Positions 36,844-49,040 of a DNA stretch of 64,000 nucleotides are shown here, piece after piece. The stretch's first letter is position 1. Each line of letters opens with the position of its first letter. Below the pieces are notes generated by a model. That model did not search any database, was not told the DNA's origin, and saw nothing but the letters and a program-made list of their open reading frames with translations. Source of the DNA: Hydractinia symbiolongicarpus (lineage: Eukaryota; Cnidaria; Hydrozoa; Anthoathecata; Hydractiniidae). Location of the stretch: assembly GCF_029227915.1 (NCBI RefSeq), contig NC_079889.1, positions 9,052,001 through 9,116,000 of the forward strand, written 5' to 3'. Made by a program: the position numbers and the translations under genes.

Positions 36844-37740
36844 ATGAAACTTTGGATTATTTCGCTGATAACATATATTATACCGTTGACATTACATTGC
36901 ATTGGAATTGTGCTGCTTTTAACAAAAAGTTCCAATGTTAGTGGAAGTCAGACGATATTCATGATCAATCTTAGTGTATCAGAAATATCGTTATCCATTA
37001 CTGGCGCACTGGCAATTGGCTTTTACGAGCTGTATGGAGGGGGACACTTCGCTTATCAACTTTTTACAATTGGTTTTTTATCGTCAGCATTTACTTATTA
37101 TCCTATCATGTATATTTTGACGCTGGACCGTCTAGCTGAAGTTTATCTAAACCTTCGTTATCAGTTTTACTGGTCGGCCAAAAAAACAAAGGTTTCCATG
37201 ATTTTAGTTTGGTTGATAAGCGCGACTATGTTTTTCTCATTTCTCGTATATATACGAGCCGACCAAACAAATGGATGTGCCAACCTTGTAGATGTAGCCT
37301 ATGAATACGTCTATCCACTTGCAAATTTTCTTTATATCATTATAGCACTCCTTACCTATATTTACATCATCAGAAAGATACGACAGAAAAGAAAGATTCA
37401 AGCTAGTATTTCGATTTCCATTGCGAGTGGAGCAGAAAAAGTATCTGCACCAAATAGCACTAATAATTCGCGAACTTCAACACAGAGAAAAAAACCCAGA
37501 AGCTTCCACTTGTTGCTGCCGTCTTTGTTAATACTTACTTTTGTTTTCTTCATCGCTATTCCAGATCTAGTGGCATTTCTAGCATATTTAAGCATCATAA
37601 ATCACTCGTTTTCTTTGACAGTAACAATCAACGCAATGTACTCCATTGGTTTGGCATCAGACGCGTTAATTTACGTGCTATTGTCGACCTCGTGTAAAAA
37701 TTATCTTCGGAGGAAATATAGAAAGCTCTTTACTCGATGA
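36844..37740 (+). CDS. Rhodopsin-class (class A) orphan GPCR, intronless
   Basis: 298 residues with seven hydrophobic spans at about 5-27, 37-60, 70-93, 117-137, 152-176, 224-247 and 256-282. Family landmarks: NLSVSEI in TM2; LDRL (residues 94-97) in place of DRY at the end of TM3; Trp123 in TM4; Pro158 in TM5; a Pro in the TM6 segment FFIAIPDL; and SDALIYV in place of NPxxY in TM7, followed by a basic tail with a Cys that could be palmitoylated. The usual Cys at the top of TM3 is missing (GGGHFAYQLF), so the standard loop disulphide is not expected. An acceptor-like TTTTTTCAG before 36,580 suggests a noncoding upstream exon. AATAAA occurs at 37,881. Ligand unknown; probably couples to G proteins at the cell surface. 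Confidence 0.85.
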   Translation: MKLWIISLITYIIPLTLHCIGIVLLLTKSSNVSGSQTIFMINLSVSEISLSITGALAIGFYELYGGGHFAYQLFTIGFLSSAFTYYPIMYILTLDRLAEVYLNLRYQFYWSAKKTKVSMILVWLISATMFFSFLVYIRADQTNGCANLVDVAYEYVYPLANFLYIIIALLTYIYIIRKIRQKRKIQASISISIASGAEKVSAPNSTNNSRTSTQRKKPRSFHLLLPSLLILTFVFFIAIPDLVAFLAYLSIINHSFSLTVTINAMYSIGLASDALIYVLLSTSCKNYLRRKYRKLFTR

Positions 37741-37744
37741 AAAT

Positions 37745-38560
37745 TTTCTCATTATTGTGCTTGTGAAAGAGCTATGGTTAATGAAATTTTCAATAACATA
37801 ATTAAACAACAACCAATTAGTTTATTAGTTGATTAAGAATTTCATGCGTAAAAATATTGGACGAAATTAAAGCTAGACAGAATAAACAAAAAGCAAAATG
37901 AATGACTGTTTTGTGTATCGTTTTTTTTTTAATTGCTGGAAAAAAAGATATTTTAAGTCCAGAAACAATTCATTGATGCGGCTATTAAACATTATCTACC
38001 TTCTCTCCCTAATTAGTAGTTATAGTCAAACAAATATATTTTCATATTACATATGGTAAGTAAATCTATTATTTTAGGCCCGTGAAAAAATCCACTTAGC
38101 CTAAAAAACAATAAAAACTAAAAAAAAATCAGTTGATCAAGATAATGCATAGGATCCTGTACTTTCAACCAACGATTAGGGAGATATAAGGTTATGAAAA
38201 TTTGGTGACGTCTCTAAAGACAACCCAATGCACACAAATCACTTTTTTTTAAATTATTTAGCTGTTGGCTCTGTTGTGTAGAGCTTGAAATGCTGATCAA
38301 GAAAATGTACAGGATTATGAACTTTTACGGACGGTTGAAGAGATATTGAGGTTTAAAGTTAACAAATTTGAAACGTAAGAAATTTTAAATATCGTTATAA
38401 ATGGTTGTGAAAAGAGAAACTCTTGGACCTATCAGAGTTCTGTAACGATGACTGTGAACTACCTTTTAGAGTCATATACTGTTTTAGTAACGACAATGAA
38501 AAGCTAAAGACCTAAAGCATTACCCATCATGCACCCCTAAAAAGAACAAAGCTAACATGT
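37745..38560. other. Intergenic with weak repeats
   Basis: No gene recognised. Two diverged copies of a TGATCAAGAWAATGYAYAGGAT segment at about 38,133 and 38,295 suggest an old repeat. Confidence 0.4.
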
Positions 38561-38599
38561 CCACCAGCGCCATGGATAAAAGGTCAGCTGTAACTGTAC

Positions 38600-39450
38600 A
38601 GAGAGAACCTTTGAAGGCTCGAGCTCTGATAATTGGTTCTTGTCAACGGGGAAAATATTAATGAAAAAAGAAATAAAAGCGAACGTTTCAATGACCACTT
38701 TGTTACAACTACCACACAGCTAATAGGTCTTCAAGGTGAAAACTTCGATCTAGAATTAAACGAAAATGATGAACAATCAAACTTTTGTCCACAAAAATTT
38801 ACCTATTATGAAGTATTATTAAACAAACTAAATTATTACGTAATGACTGTCCACCGGCCCAGTATACCAAAAAAAATCATAAAAGCACCAGCAGACCATA
38901 TTGCTTCACAAATGATCCACATAATCAACACGTGCGTAAAACAAGAACTATACTCCGAAGCTTGGAAAACTGCAAGCGTACATCCTATTCTTAAAGTAGA
39001 TTATCCTTTGAAACCTTCGGACTTTCGTAAAATTCCCATCTTACCGACGTTATCAAAATTTACGAACGGGATTTATTGACTCAATTGACGAAGTTTATTT
39101 AAGAAAAAGCTTTATATGAAACCACACAATCAGGTTTCCGCAAGGGACATTTATGTACTACATTATTATTAAAATTTAAAGATGACATAGTTAAAGCGAG
39201 CAATGCATAAAGGTGAAATCACTTTGGCAAAAGCAGCGGGCTATTCCAGTGCTTCTGATACCGTCAATTATCCAAAACTTCTTAAATTATTAAAAAGTCC
39301 AACGATTTTTTAATCTATCCAACGAATTTCTTCGTATCATTCACAGTTACCCTACTGAACGCACACAGTACGTCCAAATTGATGATATAAAATCAACGCC
39401 CAAGTCATTCTTCTTTGAAGTACCACAAGGCAGTATTAGTCCAGGAGCTC
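38600..39450 (+). pseudogene. Decayed LINE-type reverse transcriptase
   Basis: Frames in shifting phase encode AWKTASVHPILK, then FRKIPILPTLSK, SGFRKGH, LKFKDDI and VPQGSI, the usual order of RT fingers and palm motifs in non-LTR retrotransposons. Stops and frameshifts interrupt the frame (after TNGIY, after SNA, and around the AFD region). The frame ends at the border of the following inverted-repeat element. The catalytic FADD region is absent. Confidence 0.65.
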
Positions 39451-42104
39451 ATAACAGAACTTTAGGTCCCATTTTCTACAAAAGGTTTGACCCTCCAAAT
39501 AGGTTGGTAGTATCACGGACAATAAAAATCACATGGTCAGCTGACCCAATTTGGAGGCGTTTAGGTCCCAGGACCCTAAAATTACCCTAATTCAAGACTC
39601 TTATTTGGTCCCATAATTCTCAAAGCTTAAAAGTTGGTAATGTGTATCATTATATGAGAGAATCTGAAAAATGATAAAGCTTACCAGAAAATTGGCTCTT
39701 AAGACTGGGTCAGACCCCCCTTTAAAAACCATATTTAAGACTTTAAATTGTCCCGATAAACTACAAGCTCCAAATTTTGCACAAACATTCTCTAACATAG
39801 TGGAATGTCATTGGTCATAAAGCTGACCAAAAATTTGGGTCTCTTGGACTAATCAGACCGCGTCTTGCCCCATATCCCCATTTTAAACAGCGTTTGAGTG
39901 TGAAAAAAAACCAGTGTCTACAAAGCCTAAGCTCAATATTTGTATTCTATACTAACTATGTAATACATAAAGGGTCAAGCTTACCAAAAAATGCGGTCCT
40001 ATCAGCAGGTCAGACAAAAATCAAACCAAAAATTATGGTCTCTTGATCAGGTTAGACAAAAGTTAGCGATATCAAATAAAAAAAGAAATGTTCTGATAGC
40101 ATCTAATAAAATATAAATATGCACAATAGGTTATAGCAGCATGATTGGTGTTGTTCTACATCAACATCTAAAGATGAGAAATGTCATTCAGTCAAAAGAT
40201 CTAGTTTAAAAACTAAAATACAACTTTAAAAAAACTTTCAAAAGTTACTTAATTCTAGAATATATGGCATTGAATCCTATTCTGTAATCGTCATATCACA
40301 CCAAAAAAATTCTAACCTTAAATTATCATTACACACCTTCGTCGCTAGTTTCGTCATCATTGTCTGAATCGTCAACACTTGACAGTTCATAAAACCCTTC
40401 AAAATCTTAAGGAGAATGAAATACTTTTAATATTTGCAGTAGCGGCGGCAGTAGTAGTAGTAGAAATAAAGCATTGCCTGTGAGTAATAATGAAGAAACT
40501 AAATGACTAGATTTTAAAACTTGATATCCAAAATTTTACCCTTTATTTCTCTGGAGAATCCATTACGATTTTCATTACCGGTGATATCGACCGCTTTTGG
40601 AGACATTTCACCTTCGTACGACTTAATGATATAGCTTTCATCATTCAGCAGCCAACCCATGTTTTCAAGAAGGTGATTTAGAGGTTGGACGTTATTGATG
40701 ACATCCATCTATGCAACATACCTTGTGCAACACTCGTAAACAAGGTGGTAGAGAACTTCCATCAAACTTTTAAGCACAGGAAATTGCTTCATTTTCTCTT
40801 TTTGATTTATACTTTTCCAAAATCATTACCAACCTAGCTTTATCTACAGATGAGATATTCCTTTTTCTATACATGCTGCATACAAATTTTTCCAACGTTG
40901 CAAAAGCATCATCTGTGACATCAAGATTTATTCCCAGCTGTTTAAATACATCTTGCACACTTTCATCTTTAATTTTCTTTCTAATGGTAAGTAAAAACTT
41001 CTATTTACAAATTGGCTTCATCGTCAAAATCACAAAACAGATCAATCACACTTTTAGGCTCGTCTTCTTCTGGCTTCCACGCATCGTCGTCATCGTCTTC
41101 TTCGCCAGTAACTCGGTTATAAGAAATACATACATTTGAAACATCGTCGCTTTTGTTTATTTCTAAGTTTATTCCAATCTCGTTCACAGCGCCAGTTGTG
41201 CCAAGTGAGAGCGAGTCAAGAAATAACTTTTAAAACCAGCAAATTGTTTTTAAATTTTAGTTGATAAACTTTCGCGAATCGACAATTTAGAAAGTTTGTA
41301 TTGAATAAACTTTCGCGAATGGCCATTTTTGAAAGTTTTGCGAAATAAAGTTTCGCGAAATAGGTTAAAAAACGCGAAATTGGCGAAAGTTTCTCTCGCG
41401 AAAGTTTCTCCAAATAAAGTAATCTTACAGCCAGGTTTCGATCATATTCGTGTGAACAATGGAATAGTCTTACACAATTTTAAGTTTGTACATTATTAGG
41501 TCTAATTTGAGTCCCTGTTCAGATCTTTGTCTGACCTGCTGATAGGACCGCATTTTTGATAAGCTCGACCATTTATGTATTACATAGTTAGTATAGAACA
41601 CAAATATTGAGCTTGGACTTTGCAGATATTGGTTTTTTTTCACCCTCAAACGCTGTTTAAAATGGAGATATGGGGCGAGACGCGGTCTGATTAGGCCAAG
41701 AGACCAAAATGTTTGGTCAGCTTTATGACCAATGACATTCCACTATGCTAGAGAATGTTTGTGCAAAATTTGGAGTTTGCAGCTTATGGGGACGAATTAA
41801 GGTCCTAAGTATGGTCTTTGAGGGGGGTCTGACCCAGTCTTAAGACCCAATTTTTCGGTAAGCTTTATAATTTTTCAGATTCTCTCATATAATGACACAC
41901 ATTACCAACTTTTAAGCTTTGAGAATTATGGGACCAAAAAAGACTCTTGAATTAGGATAATTCTAGGGGCCTGGGACCTAAACACCCCCAAATTGGGTCA
42001 ACTGACTATGTGATTTTATTGTCCGTGATACTACCAACCTATTTGGAGGGTCAAACCTTTTGTAGAAAATGGAACCTAAAGTTCTGTTATGAGCTCCTGG
42101 ACTA
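39437..42104. mobile_element. DNA transposon relic with ~580-bp terminal inverted repeats
   Basis: 39,437-40,018 and 41,526-42,104 are inverted copies with moderate divergence. Both ends read TAGTCCAGGAGCTCATAACA into the element, and both contain CAAATAGGTTGGTAGTATCA-type blocks. The outermost TA may be a target duplication. The ~1.5-kb core carries exon-like minus-strand pieces. The superfamily is not determined. Confidence 0.8.
40334..41187 (-). pseudogene. Fragmentary multi-exon frame in the core of the inverted-repeat element
   Basis: Exon-like pieces on the minus strand: an acidic one at 41,005-41,187 (EEDDDDAWKPEEDEPKS); 40,770-40,958 (LEKFVCSMYRKRN, with SSVDKARLVMILEKYKS); 40,514-40,708 (HLLENMGWLLND and GEMSPKAVDI); and an acidic tail near 40,334-40,407. 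A frame change follows SKRE at about 40,790. The SSLPPC/HGW-like order recalls a recurrent ORF type found in animal DNA transposons, but no catalytic residues are present. Assignment is tentative. Confidence 0.35.
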
Positions 42105-43034
42105 TAACGATCAATTTTTTGGACATGTCAAATATGTGAAAACATTTAAAATATCTCTTTCTATAGCTTCGTTTGCAAATGAGACCTAAGCAAAATATCC
42201 ACCGAGACATATACTTACTCTAACCTGTTTGCAGGCTTTATTTTGTTCGTTTACAAACACAAATCTTTTTATATTCTTCACTCTCCACAAGAAAACTCCA
42301 ATTTATATTTTTTACTGACTGAAAAAGTTATATAAAGGTCACACCTATTTTTAAAGCATTTGACACAATGCATTTTTTTCAACTATGATACCCAAGGATT
42401 CAAACAAAAACAATTTTTTGCTATCACCAATTTCCTGCACACAAAGATAAATTTTGCTACATAATGGCCTCCAGTATTTGACAGTGTGGGCTGGCTAAAC
42501 AACGTTCCATATGCGCTTTGTTTGATCGCACTGTGATGTACGCATTATGATACAATCAATACAAACACAGTGACAAATGAGCTTATGTGTGTTCAGCAAA
42601 ATGCTTTAATAATTTTAATGACTGCTTGCAGGTGTTGTAGTAACAAAAGCGTTGTTTTTCGAGTAGCCACTTTATGAAGCAATACACTTGTTTCACAGTC
42701 AGTCAACAAGTAGTGTCTGTCTGAAACGTTTTGCTTTTTATAATAAAAAATTTTCCATTTGCACAGCTGCCGGGGCACATTCCAAGATTAAATAAGGGAG
42801 GGGGAGATAAAAAATGTCGTCCACCATGTTTGATGGACGAAGAATTTCACTTTAAATACGCCCCGAATCGTTATCGTTTGAAACACTGTCTTCACTGCTC
42901 AGTTAATACAGTTAAAGTAAAATCATGATAACATGTTAAAAACTAAACGTTTTTCCCGCAAAGATGAGTTACAAAAATTTCTTGTTTCTTATTGTTACAA
43001 AAATAATTCCCAGTATCATTGTTCTCTTTTTATC

Positions 43035-43874
43035 TTAACCGAAATGGCGTCGACGGAAAAAGGTTCTTCGTCGACGAAAAACAGTGCGTCGGCGGTAATA
43101 TCTTCTTCGATAGACAATACGTCGACGGTAATATCTTCTTCGATAGACAATACGTCGACGGTAATATCGTCTTCTTCGACGAGCAGATCTCCTGCGTCGG
43201 CGTCCGAACCAAGCAGCTGGATCTAAAATTACAGAAGTTTGCGTTAAATTGAAATTAAATTTAAAGAGCAAATATAAAAAGTAACATGAAAAAATATTAA
43301 CACGTACCAGATTTTCCTTTTTCCACAGCATCGTTGTTTTCAACAGCGCTGTCACTTATATCAACACTATCGTCATCATTTTCAGCTGGGTCTGATTCGT
43401 CTTCTTCTATTTCGCCTTCGTCTGGACAACACATAGTGTGATAAAAATCAAATTACATTTACGCAATCAGAACCTAACAAATAACCGACAAAACATGTAC
43501 ATACCATTATTTTCTCCAGGATCAGCACCTTCTTCTTCTATCTCATCTTCTTCTTCTTCGTCCTCTTCAGCAGGGATTTTATCTTCATTTGTTGCATCAT
43601 CCTTGTTTTTGTTTTCTGAGGGGTCTTCTAAATCGAATGCATCATCGCTAGAATCTTCCTCTTGAACTGTTGTTTTTTGTTCTAGAATGGAATGGTGATA
43701 ATTACTTTGCATTATTTCTTCTTAACTAAGAGTAAGGCATGGCTAAAAAACTTTGCGTCCTGTTCTGGGTAAACCAAAGTTCACGCAGAAAGCCACAAGG
43801 TCGAACAATAATATCTAACCTGCGAAGAGAACGGCGACGAAACCAAAAAGCAGCACTAAGTGAATCAACTTCAT
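43035..43874 (-). CDS. Secreted acidic/Arg-Tyr-repeat precursor, gene 1
   Basis: Coding exons on the minus strand: 43,820-43,874 (signal peptide MKLIHLVLLFGFVAVLFAG), 43,505-43,681 and 43,305- or 43,309-43,421 (very rich in Glu/Asp), and 43,035-43,222 (11-residue repeats RRRYYRRRIVY, ending HFG-stop). The last exon lies in the arginine frame only if the exon before it ends at GTAC/GTG (43,305), giving 178 residues. The better-matching donor CTG/GTACGT, four bases earlier, leads to an acidic frame (EEDITVDVLSI) that stops at 43,016, giving 183 residues. A C-terminal Gly could donate an amide. The acidic pro-part would mask a cationic peptide, as in arminins. Role in defence or matrix binding is inferred only. 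Confidence 0.75.
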
Positions 43875-44059
43875 CTAAAAGAGGAAAAAAAGTGTTAAAA
43901 CTGACAAGTGAAAGGGTTTCCTTAATGTGATAAGAAGGCGAAGCCAATTATCCAAGCCAGTTTGATGTTAGAATTCAACAACAAAATCTCACCAACCCTG
44001 CTTTTACTAAAGAACGCTACATTTGCTTGAAATCGCCCAATGCACAAAGTGCTACATAC

Positions 44060-44137
44060 CTTGTCTACTACTCTGATGTTACCAGTGTAGTATCTGCTTT
44101 TTGACTGATAAATACAAAATATGTCACCCTTTATATA
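44060..44137 (-). promoter_or_regulatory. TATA box and noncoding first exon of gene 1
   Basis: TATATAAA complementary to 44,130-44,137, followed by a leader ending CATCAGAGTAGTAG and ACAAG/GTATGT (donor after 44,060). The same leader motif and TATA spacing occur in genes 2 and 3. Confidence 0.7.
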
Positions 44138-44164
44138 CTGCTCTATCGAAATCAAAAGTAGTTA

Positions 44165-47100
44165 CAGATGTAATCTATTTTTTAACTACAATTATTAAAA
44201 CAGGGGGTATACTTTTTATCAAATTTATTCAAGCAAAACGATAATACACCTCCTGGTTTATTTTTAGAGAAAACTATTGAAATATTTGTGCCAATGTCTT
44301 TAAGTTGAAATGATGTAGCTATTAGTTATCTGTAGGCTTAATTTTGATAAATTGCTCAACCGCAGACTATGTGATGTTTTTCATTATTGGTATTCATTGC
44401 AAAAATGGTGGTGAAACAAATCGCTTTATCAGGACTTTTTGCTTCATCTGATGTCGGGTCATTTTTATTTTAACTTCATATATCCATAGTAGGAAGTAGT
44501 ATTAAATGAAACGCCAAATGAGAGTAAATGTAAGCTTGATTTATCCTTGCAGATATTCTCTATTGCTAATAATTTACCGCAACTAGAACCTATCATGATA
44601 GATGGGTACAATCAGTATATCCCTGTTAAATAACACGATAGCAGTTTTTAAAGTACAAAGTCAAGTGAACTCTATTTAAGAAAGGGAAAACTTTAACTGT
44701 AATGAGCATTTGCCAGAAACACAATTTCAAGCAAAACAGGCAGTACAATACATAGTATCATGCTACAGTGAATTATTCGCGAATATGTCAGTTTAATTGA
44801 CCGTAAATTAACCATTACTCAAAACTTTCTATCCAATTTTGGTCCAATTTTAATGGTCAAACATACTCACATATTGACATGTTATAGTAGTTATCGATTA
44901 CAATTATTAACATGCCTATATCAGGCTCATTGGCGTCAAAAATAATTAGTAGACCTTCCTTCACTTAGTTAGATAAGAGAGAACATCTGTGTATTTAGAG
45001 ATGTTTGCCATAACATTTACTGACACATCTCGAAAGAAATATTTAAATGCAGAGTAATGAATAAAGCACTTATTCCTTGCTCTGTTATAAGGGTTCAAAA
45101 AACACCATTTACATATTTTTTCTACGTTCGGGACATTAGTGCTGGTTTTGATTTTAGGAGTAATATTTTAACAAATAGACGAACCCACTACACTACGTGC
45201 GGCAAGGAAATACATAATGAAATGACAATGCTCATATACACCTAACATAAACCTGTCAACATTTTTTTTTTACAGTGGTTACACAAATTGTTTCTTGCTG
45301 ACTTACAAACTAAAGTCACATTTATTGAGAACATTGTCCTTTCTTTTTAATAAAGCATATTTTATGGGTCACACACCCACACACACACCTCTTAAAGTAT
45401 GGATGGTCTAGTACCAAGTTGATCATCAACCGGATTTCGTTAAGATTATGAGAAACGTTAAAAAAAAATAAAGTGAAAATTCTGTATGTGTTCAGTGGTT
45501 AAGTAAATTTTTAATTGCCTCTTTTTTTGCACAATTTTCATTTTCTAAAACATCATTAAATATTGGTTGCTAAAAACTTCCTTCACAACTTTCTTTCCCG
45601 TTATTAAATGCTTAATTAAAACTGATCTAATCGTTTCGTTATCTACCAGAGATAATTAAAAAGTCATTTCAGATAATGAAGAACATTTTGTGGTATGCCT
45701 GTAGATGTCAAAATAAAAAAGTGCTTGTTCATCGCATTCCACACGAAATGGAGATAACACTGGATAACGCAGTAAAAGTAATGCCTTGTCGCGTTATTGC
45801 GGTGCGAAAATGCGAGACCAATGGCTAGATGAAGTATTAAAAAATGGTCAATGTTGTCTGTCTGCGTCATTACTCCTTATCAGCAAAAGACTGCATGAAT
45901 CAATATATAAAGCAAGCGAATTATTAGCTTGGTTTGAATTTAAGTATTTGTGCATTATTTTACGTGAAAAAAAAAAGAATGATGACTCATCAACTTAAAA
46001 CTATTTTTTAAAATATTGTTATTTCCCAAAAAAATCTGCGCAATAATTAGTAGAAATTGGGTATATTCTGCACCAATTTGTAACTCCAATTTTTGTTTTA
46101 TTATTTATAAACCAACTATATCTGCGAGTGTTTTTTTGTTTATTCATTCAATATTCATTCAACATTTTGAAGAAGACTGAAAATACTGGTTCCTTGGTGT
46201 GCAGAAGAGATGAGTTTTATTTCTTTGTTGAGTTTTATTGTATGTTTTGAACAAAATATTGTTTTATCAAATAAAAAATATGCTATGCTTTGTACTTTCA
46301 AACTACACTGTACACTGATTAAATAAATACTCACTTTCTGTACTAAGCACAGATCAGGACATTGTTAAATGTAAGGTCGTTAAAAGACTGGGGAGAATTA
46401 AGATAAGTATCGTTATGAAACTCCATGTTTTTGTTAAAACCGTACATACCTATTAACTAGACTGCATTGTCTAATTAACGCTGTATCTTACAGATTTTCA
46501 AGTTGCTACAAGAATAACCTACACAAAAGGTTGTTGACTTATCATATTTGAATATAGCCAGATACTATTTCTCCCTCCTCTTCATTCCCTCATTTTTTTG
46601 GCATATGTTCAACACGCCACAAAAATATTGACTTTTTCCAGAAATTGGATAGAAAAATCTAATTAAGAATGACCAGTTCGCAAAACAAAATTTCTACCCA
46701 GGAAGTGCCTAACTCTATTAAAGGAGAAGCGAACTGCGCACGGCTTGGCAGCTGAATAAATGCTCACGATGACAGTGTTGATTTTAAAGACCAATCATAA
46801 GTCAATAATCTTATTTTTGATGTTTATTTGTTTGTTATTATAGTAGTTATCACAAAATGCGCAAGGGTATCGCCGTCTCCTGTCTTACGAAAAAGGCAAA
46901 AATCCCTGGGAACGAGGATGTTCAGTCAAGTGGTGTTTTGCTACGAATCTTAATGCAATTATTTTTATCATTAAGGGAAATAACATTTGACAAAGCAATA
47001 ACTTTCCAATTAGTTGATTTAATGTGTTTGTTATGATCCACTATAGAAATTCTACACATTCTGTTTTTATACATCTAAAAACTTCCGCTTTCTGCAAAAA

Positions 47101-49040
47101 CATCTTCGCCTTTTTTCATTTACTTAAAATAATGTTTTAACTCAAACTTTATATAGCTTATATAACTTCGTATAGCTCTAAATATGGTGATACTGATCAC
47201 TTTTTTGACATTGTTGCAATTTTCAGGTAAAGAAAGTGTTCAATTAAAGTGGCCAACTACAACAACCAAAACTCCCGTTTTAACGCTGCATTGAGAACAA
47301 TGGTGTAAAATCAGTACACACAGTTATTAGGTTTATGTACCAAAACAAAAATCTCGACTTTGATTGACAATAAATCCGGGGTTTTATCTTGCAAAATGTA
47401 TGTGAAATATGAAGGGACAGATTTAATTGGAGTAGCAAGCAAAGTGAACAACATTCATAGTGTTATTTGTTATGTTTTAAACAATGAGCTTCAAAGCACT
47501 GCAAATTTGGAAAATATATATGTTCAGAAGTTGGTCTATATTTAATCAGTTTTTCGCGTTTATAATACACAGGCTGTCAGACTCCATTTCTCACGTAAAG
47601 AATTAACACTAAAAAAATAGGTGTTGATTGCACTAATTTCATAAGTAGTGATTTACGTGAGATAAAAAAGATGCGATTACAAACTTTAATTTGTTTTGAC
47701 CGAAGAAAATAAGTTTTCGTGCCAATTGGCTTAACTATCAACAGCTATCATTTGTTATGTATGCAACGCAGAGATTTACAATCTGATCTGTTTATTACGA
47801 ATAGTCGTTATGGTAATTTAGATTCGCCTTCAAACACTTTTCAGGTAAATTACCTGTTTTGTAGCAATGACATCACAGTTGTAAAAATATCTAAGCAAAA
47901 CAAAAAAAACTATTTTATGGATCAATCATTTCGTGGATAGCGTTAATCCAAAATAAAAATATTGTGTTAATATTTTGCAAACATAAAATGATCGTCTACT
48001 CGCAATAAAATTAACACTTTTTACGAATTGAATAATTTCTCTCCACCAAATGCTGGACAATTGAGGTTAGCAAATGTATTTTACTGAGACATACTGTTAT
48101 TAATACATTATTACTCATTAGGTATCTTGATCGTTATACTATTCAGAATTGATTGTGTCTTACCTAAGTAATTAAAATTAAAGATTTAATGACTTCCTTA
48201 TGATTTGTGACTACCTCAGCAAGAAAATAATAAAAAATATCTTCATTCATTCCAAAACAGACAAGCCTGTTGCATATTTTTATTATATTCATCAATAATT
48301 TTAGTGTAGCATAAAACAAAGCCTAAAGTCCTGGATAGTGCATTTTATCCTAAGTAGTTTTCTTTGGTATGTTTTGCATTACGAAGGTTACTAGGGTTAT
48401 GACGGTTTTTCAATTTCTACAGTTTGCGGTCTCGATATATTCTCCATGTACAACAAGGCTAGTGATCAGTAGAACAATATGTTAAATGTCGGTTAACAAC
48501 TAGAGAATGGTAAGAAATGCAAATATTCAGTTAAACAGAACCTGTCTGTCATCACATGTTTTGTTGGAGTCACAATAAAGTCTCTTCTTTACGGAGTACA
48601 AACATTCCATCTGTGAACATTGGGGCAAAAACAAATTCTAAGTGCATTAACCCGAATGGAGAAAATCTGGCAATTTTTTATTTTAAAAAAAAAACACATT
48701 GAGATACCGAAATATTGACACACTCTTTTAATGTGACACTCAGCTTTTTGGGTGCATATAGGAAAAATCCTTTTCAATACGTTGGATCAAAATAAAAAAA
48801 TTTACAAGGTGCCAAAAGCTTTAGAAATAATGAATAGCCTCTTCAGTTGCTATTGGTACTGCTATCAACGAGGGTCCCGCGAAGGTGGTCCTAGCGCATT
48901 TAAATCTCTTATTTGAGCAACGAAAGTCCTGCAAGCACAGCAATCACTCAACTAGAGAACCGCCTAAGATTCAATCCTTGTCTTATGCTGCGAGCAATAA
49001 AACTGTAGTTCTGCACACACTTGATAAGCAAACTTTGTTG
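44165..49040. other. Gene-poor stretch
   Basis: No gene supported. Short frames (45,057, 45,786, 47,360, 47,719) have no domain, signal or repeat. A short CA-rich tract lies at about 45,370-45,388. Confidence 0.45.

Noticed and set aside
42933-43252. Plus-strand Ser-rich and VDG-repeat frames
   Set aside because: Antisense of the last exon of gene 1.
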